DNA of 64,000 nt, taken from contig JAJYEQ010000006.1 in the NCBI GenBank assembly GCA_021785695.1, positions 1 to 64,000 of the forward strand, written 5' to 3'. The translations under genes and the position numbers were made by a program. Shown one piece after another: positions 33,724 through 41,645 of this stretch. The stretch comes from Actinomycetes bacterium (GTDB lineage Bacteria; Actinomycetota; Acidimicrobiia; Acidimicrobiales; RAAP-2). Position 1 is the first letter of the stretch; each line of letters opens with the position of its first letter. Under the pieces are notes generated by a model that saw only the letters and a program-made list of their open reading frames with translations, was not told the origin of the DNA and searched no databases.

Positions 33724-35927
33724 GACGGTCCTGGCGCGAGCGCCCGACCGGATCGATCTTCTCGCGGCTGTGGCGCCCGTGGGAGTCGCTCAACCCGTTC
33801 CGGCGCCGCGGACGCGTCATCAACGCGCGCCGTCCCGTGGGGATCCGGAACCTCGTGACGGCGCCCGAGGAGGTCCGGGCCCGCCCCGAGCGACGCTGGC
33901 GCATCATCGGCGGGTTCTTCCTCCTCCTCCTGGTGGTCCTCCTCGCACGGCTGTTTGCGCTCCAGGTGCTCGACGTACGCACCGCGGTCGCGACGGTGGA
34001 CGCCAACTCGCTGCGCGTGAGCCCCATCCCGGCGCCGCGGGGTTTGATCGTGTCGCGGTCCGGACAGGCCCTCGTGGCCAATCGGGTCACCACCGAGGTC
34101 GAGCTCTCCCGGGCCGAGGCGAGCCTCGATCCGGCGATCAAGGGGTCTCTGTCCGCGCTGACCGGCGTCAGCGTCAAGGCGATCAACGCCGCCTTGAGCA
34201 ATCCGCAGTACGACCCGTACCAGCCAGCGCCGATCCTGCTCGACGCCCCGGCGCGCATCGTCGAGTACCTCAAACTGCACAGCAGCGAGTTCCCGGGGAT
34301 CAGCATCGTCAATGTCGCCACCCGGACCTACCCCGCTGGGGGCAACGTCGCCCCACCGGTGCTCGGCTACGTGGGACCGATCACCGGAGCCGAGATCGCC
34401 GCCCACCCCAACCAGGGGTACCAGACGACGTCGCAGATCGGCAAGACCGGCATCGAGGCGTTCTACGAGCAGTACCTGCGGGGCCGTGACGGCAAACGCA
34501 CCGTCGAGGTCGACGCCTTCGGCAACGTCCTGGCCACCGCGCGCGTCACCCCGCCGGTGGCGGGTGACACCGTGCAGCTGAACATCGACCTGCCCCTGCA
34601 AGAGGCCCTCCAGGGTTTCCTGGCCAACCAGATCCTCACCGATCGCAAGACCTACGACCCCGTCTCGCACCGGTACCCGCAGGCGCCCAACGGGGCCGCC
34701 GTGGTGCTCGACCCCAACACGGGGGCGGTCCTGGCCATGGCCAGCTACCCGGCCTACAACCTGAACTCCTTCACCCACGGCCTGAGCGAGAAGACCTACG
34801 CCAGCCTGGCGCGCACCGGGGCCTTCAACAACTACGCGATCCAGGGCCTCTACACGCCGGGCAGCACGTTCAAGCTCTTCACCGCGACGGCGATGATGCA
34901 GACGGGGATCCTCTCGCCCACGACACTGATCAACGACACGGGCATCTACAAGGTGCCCGGCTGCCTGCAGGGGTACCACGGGTGCGTGTTCCACGACGCG
35001 GAGACCTACGGGAACGGTCTCGTGAACCTGCCCCTGGCGCTGACGGTCTCCTCGGACTACTACTTCTACAACCTGGGGTACCTGTTCTGGGCGCACCAGC
35101 GCCGCTACGGGCAGACCGCCATCCAGAACGTGGCGCGCCAGTACGGGGCGGGCCAGTACACCAACATCGACCTGCCCAACGAGGTCAGTGGCCGCGTGGA
35201 CTCGCCGGCGGTGCGCAAGATCCTGCACCGTGAGGCACCCAAGGCCTTCCCGAACGTCGCCTGGTACACCGGTGACAACATCGAGATGGCGTTCGGTCAG
35301 GGGGCGACCGCCCTCACCCCGATCGAGCTCGCGGACGCCTACGCCACCTTCGCCAACGGCGGCACCCGGTACGCGCCCGAGGTGGCCGCCGCCATCCGCA
35401 CGCCCACGGGCCGCATCATCCTGCGGTACCGCCCGCGGGTCCTCGGGCACGTGAACCTGCCCCCCAGAGTGCGCGACCCGATCCTCCAGGGGCTCATCGG
35501 GGTAATCGCCAACCCGCGCGGCACCGGCTACTACGCCTTCCAGCACGACGCCACGTTCTCGATCTCGCAGTACGTGCTGGCGGGCAAGACGGGGACGGCC
35601 TCGAACGCGCCGGGCCTCGAGCCCAACTCGCTGTTCGTGGCCTTTGGCCCGGTGGGCCATCCTCGCTACGTCGTGGCCTGCGTCATCGGGGAGGGTGGCT
35701 ACGGGGCCAACGCCGCCGCGCCCGTCGTGGCCGAGACCTTCAGCTTCCTGTTCGCCCACCCGGTGGGTGCCCTGTTCACCGGCTCGCGCCTGCCCGGCAC
35801 CACCTCGACGACCACCCCGGTGGCGCCCTCGACCACCTCGACGACGACCCCGGTGGCGCCCTCGACCACCTCGACGACCACCACGGTGGCGCCCGCGACG
35901 ACCACCACCGCTGCTCGTGCGGGCTGA
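33720..35927 (+). CDS. mrdA: Penicillin-binding protein 2 (elongation transpeptidase)
   Basis: 735 residues. The class B PBP that cross-links peptidoglycan in elongation. A membrane anchor lies near residues 64-80 (GGFFLLLLVVLLARLFALQ). The dimerisation domain follows, and the transpeptidase has Ser382 in PGSTFKLF, SSDYYFYN around residue 444, and KTGTAS around residue 623. The C-terminus is a Thr/Pro/Ala tail with an 11-residue unit TTSTTTPVAPS in three copies. No RodA gene follows here, as it often does. GTGA overlap with mreD. Confidence 0.95.
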   Translation: MRRSWRERPTGSIFSRLWRPWESLNPFRRRGRVINARRPVGIRNLVTAPEEVRARPERRWRIIGGFFLLLLVVLLARLFALQVLDVRTAVATVDANSLRVSPIPAPRGLIVSRSGQALVANRVTTEVELSRAEASLDPAIKGSLSALTGVSVKAINAALSNPQYDPYQPAPILLDAPARIVEYLKLHSSEFPGISIVNVATRTYPAGGNVAPPVLGYVGPITGAEIAAHPNQGYQTTSQIGKTGIEAFYEQYLRGRDGKRTVEVDAFGNVLATARVTPPVAGDTVQLNIDLPLQEALQGFLANQILTDRKTYDPVSHRYPQAPNGAAVVLDPNTGAVLAMASYPAYNLNSFTHGLSEKTYASLARTGAFNNYAIQGLYTPGSTFKLFTATAMMQTGILSPTTLINDTGIYKVPGCLQGYHGCVFHDAETYGNGLVNLPLALTVSSDYYFYNLGYLFWAHQRRYGQTAIQNVARQYGAGQYTNIDLPNEVSGRVDSPAVRKILHREAPKAFPNVAWYTGDNIEMAFGQGATALTPIELADAYATFANGGTRYAPEVAAAIRTPTGRIILRYRPRVLGHVNLPPRVRDPILQGLIGVIANPRGTGYYAFQHDATFSISQYVLAGKTGTASNAPGLEPNSLFVAFGPVGHPRYVVACVIGEGGYGANAAAPVVAETFSFLFAHPVGALFTGSRLPGTTSTTTPVAPSTTSTTTPVAPSTTSTTTTVAPATTTTAARAG
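35799..35897 (+). repeat. Three 33-bp tandem repeats in the PBP2 tail
   Basis: Units at 35799-35831, 35832-35864 and 35865-35897 encode TTSTTTPVAPS, TTSTTTPVAPS and TTSTTTTVAPA. Low-complexity, proline-threonine-rich extracellular tail of mrdA. Confidence 0.85.
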
Positions 35928-35936
35928 GCCACGGTG

Positions 35937-35942
35937 TAGCCT
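35937..35942 (+). promoter_or_regulatory. -10 box for the RNase E/G leader transcript
   Basis: TAGCCT ends 6 bases before GTG 35949, the start of a small upstream ORF. Confidence 0.45.
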
Positions 35943-35948
35943 GGAGAT

Positions 35949-36017
35949 GTGATGGTCGCGCACCCCGCGCGGCCCAGACAGCGGGGCCGGGCGGCCCGAG
36001 CGGGGTTGATGTGGTGA
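35949..36017 (+). CDS. Small leader ORF upstream of the RNase E/G gene
   Basis: A 22-residue frame (MMVAHPARPRQRGRAARAGL, then MW) whose GTG lies exactly 6 bases after TAGCCT. It is arginine-rich and sits in a 228-base leader before the RNase E/G start. It may be a leaderless upstream ORF that affects expression of the nuclease. Too short for homology. It could also be non-coding. Confidence 0.35.
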   Translation: MMVAHPARPRQRGRAARAGLMW

Positions 36018-36176
36018 CATCCGAGACGAGGCAGTTCCTCGACGAGGGCATGTGGGCCGCAGTTCTCCTGGTCACGTTGTCTTTCAGTCCCGAGGGCGCG
36101 ACCGCGATCCCTCATCGACGCCATCGGCGCGCGTCTCTGGATGCGTGCCCCACTGAGTACGCAAGGAGCGCCCGTC

Positions 36177-37754
36177 GTGAGCGACGAGAACAGTGCCAAC
36201 GACCACCCGACCGGCCCCCGTATCGGGGACGTCCGTCCAGCTCCCAAGATTGGTGACACGCGGCCGAGTCCGTCGACCAGCCAGCTGAGTCCGGCGGCCG
36301 CACCGACGACCGCGCCGGGCAGTGGTGGTGCGCGCCGTCGGCGCGGGGGGCGAGGCCGCGGAGGGCGTAACTCGGGGCAGCGAGTCACCACGGGCGCTGA
36401 AGCCCCCGTCGAGGCCTCTGCTCCGCCGGCGGCCGACGCCGCACCGTCGCGGTCGCGCCGTCGACGCCGGGGCGGCGAGGGGCGCACCCGGGCCCAAGGG
36501 CGCTACCTGATGGCCGTGCACGCGACGCCGCTGGCCACGCACATCGCGACCCTTGAGGGCCGCACCATGGTCGAGTACGTGGTCGCCAAGGCGGCCGACG
36601 AGACCAACCAGATCGACGGGAACATCTACGTGGGTCGGATCCAGAACGTCCTGCCGGGCATGGAGCTCGCCTTCGTCGACATCGGCATCCCCAAGAACGC
36701 GGTCCTGTACCGGAACGATGTCACCCCAGACGACGACGTCGAAGGAACCCCGGCAACCAAGCGCATCGAGGAGATGCTGCGCGCTGGGCAGACGGTCGTG
36801 TGCCAGGTGACGAAGAACGCCATCGGGGCCAAGGGCGCCCGGCTGACCCAGGAGGTCTCGCTGCCCGGCCGCTTCGTCGTGCTGGTGCCCAACTCCACGA
36901 CCGTGGGGATCTCCAAGCGCCTCCCCGACGGTGAGCGCCGCCGCCTGCGCAAGATTGTCGACGACGTCAAGCCGGCACACCACGGCGTCATCATTCGTAC
37001 GGCGGCCGAGGGGGTCTCGGCCGAGGACCTCTCCCGCGACGTCGCGTCGCTGGCCGAGAAGTGGGAGGCCATCGAGGCCGAGGTGGCGCGCTCCAACCAG
37101 CCACGACTCATCTACCGCGACCTGGACCTGGCAGTGCGTGTCCTGCGCGAGGAGCTGAACGACGACTACCGCGGCGTGCTGATCGACGACATGGAGCTGT
37201 TCACCAAGGTGCGCGAGTACGTCGCGGCGGTCAACCCGGAGCTGACCGATCGCATCGAGTTCTACGACCCGGCCGCCGAGAGCCTGCCCCTGTTCGAGCG
37301 CTACTTCGTGCACGAGCAGCTCCACCGAGCCCTGGAGCGCAAGGTGTTCCTGCCCTCGGGCGGGTCGCTGATCATCGAGCGGACCGAGGCGCTGACGGTC
37401 ATCGACGTCAACACCGGCAAGAACGTTGGCAAGAGCAACCTCGAAGAGACGGTCTTCCGGAACAATCTGGAGGCGGCCGAGGAGGTGGCGCGGCAGCTGC
37501 GTCTGCGCGACATCGGCGGGATCATCGTCATCGACTTCATCGACATGGAGGCCAAGGCGAACCGTGAGGCCGTGGCCTCAGCGCTGCGCCAGGCCCTGGG
37601 TCGGGACAAGACGCGCACCCAGGTCTTCGACATCTCCGAGCTCGGTCTGGTCGAGATGACCCGCAAGCGCATCAACGAGGGGCTGCTCGAGTCAGTGTCC
37701 ACCGTGTGCACGGTGTGCGACGGTCGGGGCTTCGTGATCGCGACGGGACTGTGA
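36177..37754 (+). CDS. rng: Ribonuclease E/G family endoribonuclease
   Basis: 525 residues. It cleaves single-stranded RNA in mRNA decay and rRNA or tRNA processing. A ~110-residue basic, Pro/Arg-rich N-terminus precedes the S1 domain (NIYVGRIQNVLPGMELAFVD). The catalytic DNase I-like part has VIDVNTGKNVGKSN and GIIVIDFIDME. The zinc-link cysteines are CTVCDGRG near the end. The chain ends right after the zinc link, so it lacks the long RNase E degradosome tail. GTG 36177 has AAGGAG 8 bases upstream. The 228-base leader before it may regulate it. Confidence 0.93.
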   Translation: MSDENSANDHPTGPRIGDVRPAPKIGDTRPSPSTSQLSPAAAPTTAPGSGGARRRRGGRGRGGRNSGQRVTTGAEAPVEASAPPAADAAPSRSRRRRRGGEGRTRAQGRYLMAVHATPLATHIATLEGRTMVEYVVAKAADETNQIDGNIYVGRIQNVLPGMELAFVDIGIPKNAVLYRNDVTPDDDVEGTPATKRIEEMLRAGQTVVCQVTKNAIGAKGARLTQEVSLPGRFVVLVPNSTTVGISKRLPDGERRRLRKIVDDVKPAHHGVIIRTAAEGVSAEDLSRDVASLAEKWEAIEAEVARSNQPRLIYRDLDLAVRVLREELNDDYRGVLIDDMELFTKVREYVAAVNPELTDRIEFYDPAAESLPLFERYFVHEQLHRALERKVFLPSGGSLIIERTEALTVIDVNTGKNVGKSNLEETVFRNNLEAAEEVARQLRLRDIGGIIVIDFIDMEAKANREAVASALRQALGRDKTRTQVFDISELGLVEMTRKRINEGLLESVSTVCTVCDGRGFVIATGL

Positions 37755-37776
37755 CCGCGGGCCCGGCCCCGTCGGC

Positions 37777-37782
37777 TAAGAT
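37777..37782 (+). promoter_or_regulatory. -10 box of rplU-rpmA
   Basis: TAAGAT ends 9 bases before ATG 37792. Confidence 0.45.
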
Positions 37783-37791
37783 GGTGACCCT

Positions 37792-38103
37792 ATGTATGCC
37801 GTGATTCGTGTGGGGACGTCCCAGGAGCGCGTGACCGAGGGACAGGTGGTCCGCGTCGACCTGCGCCGGGAGTCCGTCGGAGAGCAGATCACCTTTGAGC
37901 CCGTCCTCATCGTGGACGGCGAGACGGTGCTGGCGGGTCCCGCGCTGAGCGGGGCGACCGTCACCGCCACCGTCGTGGGAGGCGAGAAGGGTCCCAAGAT
38001 CCGGGGCCTGACCTACAAGCCGAAGTCCAACCAGCGTCGGCATTGGGGTCACCGCCAGAAGTACTCGACTGTCGAGATCCTGACGATCGCGACCCCGGCC
38101 TAA
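37792..38103 (+). CDS. rplU: 50S ribosomal protein L21
   Basis: 103 residues. Family sequence [18 protein letters not shown], then [18 protein letters not shown] and the C-terminal [20 protein letters not shown]. Start and length are normal. It is followed by rpmA 8 bases later, the usual order ahead of obgE. Confidence 0.97.
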   Translation: MYAVIRVGTSQERVTEGQVVRVDLRRESVGEQITFEPVLIVDGETVLAGPALSGATVTATVVGGEKGPKIRGLTYKPKSNQRRHWGHRQKYSTVEILTIATPA

Positions 38104-38111
38104 GGAGAGTC

Positions 38112-38360
38112 ATGTCCAAGACCAAAGGTGGCGGTTCAACGCGCAACGGGCGCGACTCCCATGCTCAGCGGCTGGGGGTCAAGGCGTTCGACGGTACCGC
38201 GGTGACCTCGGGCAGCATCCTGGTCCGCCAGCGCGGGACGCAGTTCCACCCGGGTGCCAACGTGGGCATCGGCCGCGACGACACCCTCTTTGCGCTGGTC
38301 GATGGCACCGTGCACTTCGCGTTCCGCCAGGGACGCAAGCGCGTGGACATCCTGGTCTAG
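38112..38360 (+). CDS. rpmA: 50S ribosomal protein L27
   Basis: 82 residues. [20 protein letters not shown] is the family N-terminus that reaches the peptidyl-transferase centre, followed by [20 protein letters not shown]. No N-terminal cleavage extension is present. ATG 38112 follows AAGGAGAGTC. The operon is closed by a 23-bp hairpin at 38380-38429. Confidence 0.97.
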   Translation: MSKTKGGGSTRNGRDSHAQRLGVKAFDGTAVTSGSILVRQRGTQFHPGANVGIGRDDTLFALVDGTVHFAFRQGRKRVDILV

Positions 38361-38379
38361 TTCGCCGCGCGCACGTCGC

Positions 38380-38429
38380 GCCGAACGCCAAAAGCCCCCG
38401 GCTTGCGCCGGGGGCTTTTGGCGTTCGGC
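38380..38429. terminator. Bidirectional terminator, 23-bp perfect hairpin
   Basis: Left arm 38380-38402 and right arm 38407-38429 are perfect complements over 23 bases, loop TTGC. The stem contains GCCAAAAGCC/GGCTTTTGGC, so an A-run on one side and a T-run on the other serve both strands. It lies between rpmA (plus) and hup (minus), both ending there. Confidence 0.9.
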
Positions 38430-38434
38430 CTGGC

Positions 38435-38710
38435 CTAGCCCTTGACGGCCTTCTTGAACGTCGAGCCGATGGTCACCTTGGGCGCACGCGATGCGCTCAC
38501 CTGGATGGCCTCGCCCGTCTGGGGGTTGCGCGCGGTGCGCGCCTTGCGCTGCACGCGCTCGAACGCCACGAAACCTGAGAGCACGACCTTCTCTCCCTGT
38601 GCGACGTTGTGCACGACGACGTCCTCGAAGGCCCGCAGGACCTCGGCCACCGTGCTCTTGGTGGCACCACTTGCGGCGGCCACAGCCTCTACCAACTCGG
38701 CCTTGTTCAC
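38435..38710 (-). CDS. hup: HU-family DNA-binding protein
   Basis: 91 residues, the short bacterial HU type without the long basic actinobacterial tail of mycobacterial HupB. MNKAELVEAVAAASGATK at the start and ARNPQTGEAIQVSASRAPK in the DNA-binding arm are typical. It bends and compacts DNA. GTG 38710 has AAAAGGAG upstream. Located between rpmA and obgE, which normally adjoin. Confidence 0.95.
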   Translation of the reverse strand: MNKAELVEAVAAASGATKSTVAEVLRAFEDVVVHNVAQGEKVVLSGFVAFERVQRKARTARNPQTGEAIQVSASRAPKVTIGSTFKKAVKG

Positions 38711-38885
38711 CGGTCGACTCCTTTTTCCATCTCTTCAGTCGGCCTGGGGATTCCCAGTCGCCGCCCCTCATCTTTATCGATTGAGAGCCGAAATCCTGGG
38801 ATATTGCCTAAGTTTTCGCTCACCGCGCGCTTCGCGCCGGCACGATCCACCCCGGCGCGCGCGGGGGCGGGCCTAGCATGAGATT
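38711..38885. other. Divergent intergenic region of hup and the aminotransferase
   Basis: 175 bases between divergent starts. It holds the ribosome binding site of hup on one side and a TAGCAT box (38874-38879) on the other. AT-rich stretch around 38775-38815 may carry the hup promoter. No coding frame is convincing. Confidence 0.5.
38874..38879 (+). promoter_or_regulatory. -10 box, leaderless type, of the class III aminotransferase
   Basis: TAGCAT ends exactly 6 bases before GTG 38886, with no ribosome binding site. Confidence 0.55.
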
Positions 38886-40277
38886 GTGGGGGAATCGGGG
38901 CGCCGACCGCGCTTGACGGAGCTGGCGAGGCAGGAAGTTCGGCGCTACCAGGACGAACACCCGCGGTCGGCGGCGTTGCACACGGGTGCCGACCACCTCC
39001 TGGGGCGCGTGCCGATGACGTGGATGGGCAAGTGGGCCGGAGGGTTCCCCTTGGGATTCCGCGCGGCGCACGGTGCCGTTGTGGAGGACCTGGACGGCCA
39101 CGAGCTGGTGGACTTCGCCCTGGGGGACACCGGCGCCATGGCGGGGCACTCACCCCAGCCGCTCGTGGACGCCGTGGCCCGTCGCCTGCGCGACGGGGGC
39201 GTGACCACGATGCTGCCGACGCCTGACGCCGAGTGGGTCGCCGCCGAGCTGGCGCGGCGCTTCACGGTGCCCCAGTGGAGCTTCACGCTGTCGGCCACGG
39301 ACGCCAACCGCTGGGTTCTGCGCCTCGCCCGGATGGTCACCGGGCGTCCCAAGATCCTGGTGTTCTCGTACTGCTACCACGGGACCGTCGACGAGACCTT
39401 CGTCGTGGTCGATCCGGCCACCGGGCGCGCGGTGTCCCGTCCGGGCAACGCGGGCCCGAGCGTGGACCCGTCCGAGACCACGCGCGTCGTGGAGTTCAAT
39501 GACCTGGCGGGCCTCGAGCGCGAGCTGGCCCTCGGCGACGTCGCCGCGGTGCTGACCGAGCCCGCCCTCACCAACATCGGCATCGTGCTGCCCGAGCCGG
39601 GGTTCCTGGCTGGCGTGCGCCAGTTGTGCGACGCGACGGGCACGCTGCTGGTCATCGACGAGACCCACACGTTCTCGGCGGGCCCCGGTGGCGCCACGCG
39701 GCGCTGGGGGCTGCGCCCCGATGCGGTGACCATCGGCAAGTCCCTCGGTGGCGGCGTGCCGAGCGGGGCTTACGGACTGAGCGACGATCTGGCCCGTCGC
39801 ACCCTGGCGGCCGTGGCCGACGGGTACGACATCGTCGACGTCGGCGGCGTCGGTGGGACGCTGGCCGGCAATGCCCTGAGCCTGGCCGCCATGCGCGCCG
39901 TGCTCGGCGAGGTCCTGACCGAGGAGGCGTTCGACCACATGGAGGCGCTGGCCACGCGCTTCGCCGGCGATGTGGCGGCCACGATCGCCCGCAGCGGGGT
40001 GGGCTGGTCGGTCAGCCAGCTGGGGGCGCGCTGCGAGTACCGCTTCGCTTCGCCCGCACCGCGCAGCGGCGGCGAGTCGGCGGCCAGCGCTGACCCCGAG
40101 CTGGAGGACTTCCTCCATCTCTACGGTGTCAACCGCGGCGTGCTGATCACGCCGTTCCACAACATGGCCCTCATGTCGCCGGCAACCACCCTGGCGCACG
40201 TCGACCGGCACCGGCAGGTGTTCGACGAGGCGCTGGACCTGCTCGTCACCTCGGGGGCGCTCGAGGTCAGCCCGTAG
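38886..40277 (+). CDS. Class III PLP-dependent aminotransferase (glutamate-1-semialdehyde aminomutase-like)
   Basis: 463 residues. The PLP lysine is Lys285 in TIGKSLGGGVPSGAYG; the cofactor-ring Asp is in LLVIDETHTF. The N-terminal half has EDLDGHELVDFALGDTGAMAG, characteristic of aminomutase-like class III enzymes. It is not adjacent to heme genes, so it may be another transaminase. TAGCAT ends 6 bases before GTG 38886, so the mRNA is probably leaderless. It and hup are inserted between rpmA and obgE. Confidence 0.82.
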   Translation: MGESGRRPRLTELARQEVRRYQDEHPRSAALHTGADHLLGRVPMTWMGKWAGGFPLGFRAAHGAVVEDLDGHELVDFALGDTGAMAGHSPQPLVDAVARRLRDGGVTTMLPTPDAEWVAAELARRFTVPQWSFTLSATDANRWVLRLARMVTGRPKILVFSYCYHGTVDETFVVVDPATGRAVSRPGNAGPSVDPSETTRVVEFNDLAGLERELALGDVAAVLTEPALTNIGIVLPEPGFLAGVRQLCDATGTLLVIDETHTFSAGPGGATRRWGLRPDAVTIGKSLGGGVPSGAYGLSDDLARRTLAAVADGYDIVDVGGVGGTLAGNALSLAAMRAVLGEVLTEEAFDHMEALATRFAGDVAATIARSGVGWSVSQLGARCEYRFASPAPRSGGESAASADPELEDFLHLYGVNRGVLITPFHNMALMSPATTLAHVDRHRQVFDEALDLLVTSGALEVSP

Positions 40278-40280
40278 GAT
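40275..40280 (+). promoter_or_regulatory. -10 box, leaderless type, of obgE
   Basis: TAGGAT ends exactly 6 bases before GTG 40287. Its TAG is the stop codon of the upstream aminotransferase. Confidence 0.55.
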
Positions 40281-40286
40281 TGGGCG

Positions 40287-41645
40287 GTGTCCAGCTTCGT
40301 CGATGCCGCCCAACTGCACGCGCGGGCCGGCGACGGCGGGGCGGGGTGTGTGAGCTTTCGCCGGGAGGCCCACGTGGCGCGCGGGGGACCCGACGGCGGC
40401 GATGGCGGCCACGGTGGTGACGTGTGGCTGGTGGCCGACGTCAACCAGTCGTCCCTGCTGTCCTTTCGGGACCACCCCTTCCGCCGGGCCGGCGACGGCC
40501 GCCACGGCTCGAGCAAGCGCCAGCACGGCGCCGCCGGAGACGACGTCGAGGTGACCGTGCCGGTGGGTACGGTCGTCCACGACGCCTCCGGCGAGGTTCT
40601 GGTGGACCTCGCGGTCGCGGGATCCCGGTGGCGGGCCGCCGCCGGGGGCCAGGGCGGCTGGGGCAATGCCCGCTTCCTCTCGAATCGCCGGCGCGCCCCG
40701 GACTTCGCCGAGCAGGGCGAGCGGGGCGAGGAGCGCTGGTACGACCTGGAGCTGAAGCTGCGCGCCGACGTGGCCATCGTGGGCTTCCCCAACGTGGGGA
40801 AGTCCACGCTGATCGCCACGGTCTCGGCGGCCCGTCCCAAGATCGCGGACTACCCGTTCACGACGCTGGTGCCCAATCTGGGCGTCGTGCGCGTGGGCGA
40901 TCGGGCCAGCCACCGCGAGGACGCCACTGAGTTCGTCATGGCCGACATCCCCGGACTCGTCGAGGGCGCGGCGAGCGGACGCGGGCTGGGCCGGGAGTTC
41001 CTACGCCACGTCGAGCACGCGCAGGTCCTGTGTCTCCTGCTCGACCTCTCCGAGAGTGCCCCGATGCCCGCGCCGGCCCAGTACGACGTCCTCCTGCGCG
41101 AGCTCGCCGACTACCTGCCCGAGCTGATCGAGCGGCCGCGCCTGGTCGTGGGGTCCAAGGGCGACCTGGCCGCGGGACCCGAGCCCGCCGTCGACCTCAC
41201 CATCGCGGCGGTCACCCGCCAGGGGGTTGACCGCCTGCTGGCCCGCCTGGCCGACCTGGTGAACGCGGCGCGCCGGGAGGCCGCGGCCGCCTCGCCCGCC
41301 CCGGTCCTGCACCGGCCAGCGGCCGAGATCGCGGTGAGCGTCCGGCGCGAGCCCGCGGGCTGGGTCCTCGAGGGACGGGCCGCCGAGCGCGCGGTGCGGT
41401 TCAACGACCTGACCGGCAGCGGGGCCCTGGAGGAGTCCGTGCGCCGGCTGCGGGCCCTCGGAGTCGACCGCCTGCTGTCGCGTGCTGGGGCGCGCGACGG
41501 CGATGTGGTGCGCGTGGGCCCGGTCAGCTTCGAGTGGTACCGCGACGCCGCGGGCACGGGGATCGACGTGGAGGAGCCACACCGGGCGACCCAGCGGGAG
41601 CGCCGGGCGCGCCGCGAGCGGAGGGCGGGCCGTGACGGCACGTAG
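40287..41645 (+). CDS. obgE: GTPase Obg (CgtA)
   Basis: 452 residues. A ribosome-assembly and stress GTPase. The glycine-rich Obg fold is at the start (DAAQLHARAGDGGAGCVSF, GGPDGGDGGHGGDV). The G domain has GFPNVGKSTLIATVS (G1), DYPFTTLVPNLG (switch I) and ADIPGLVEGAASG (G3). The C-terminal ~80 residues form the OCT domain, followed by an arginine-rich tail. GTG 40287 is leaderless by the TAGGAT spacing. It overlaps the proB start by 14 bases. Confidence 0.96.
   Translation: MSSFVDAAQLHARAGDGGAGCVSFRREAHVARGGPDGGDGGHGGDVWLVADVNQSSLLSFRDHPFRRAGDGRHGSSKRQHGAAGDDVEVTVPVGTVVHDASGEVLVDLAVAGSRWRAAAGGQGGWGNARFLSNRRRAPDFAEQGERGEERWYDLELKLRADVAIVGFPNVGKSTLIATVSAARPKIADYPFTTLVPNLGVVRVGDRASHREDATEFVMADIPGLVEGAASGRGLGREFLRHVEHAQVLCLLLDLSESAPMPAPAQYDVLLRELADYLPELIERPRLVVGSKGDLAAGPEPAVDLTIAAVTRQGVDRLLARLADLVNAARREAAAASPAPVLHRPAAEIAVSVRREPAGWVLEGRAAERAVRFNDLTGSGALEESVRRLRALGVDRLLSRAGARDGDVVRVGPVSFEWYRDAAGTGIDVEEPHRATQRERRARRERRAGRDGT

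Noticed and set aside
35799-35897. Tandem repeats in mrdA or rpsB as a CRISPR array
   Set aside because: Units are in frame, directly adjacent and without spacers, so they are protein repeats.
33567-36020. An 817-residue antisense open frame over mreD-mrdA
   Set aside because: It mirrors the mrdA coding frame and shows Gly/Arg-rich low-complexity translation only.
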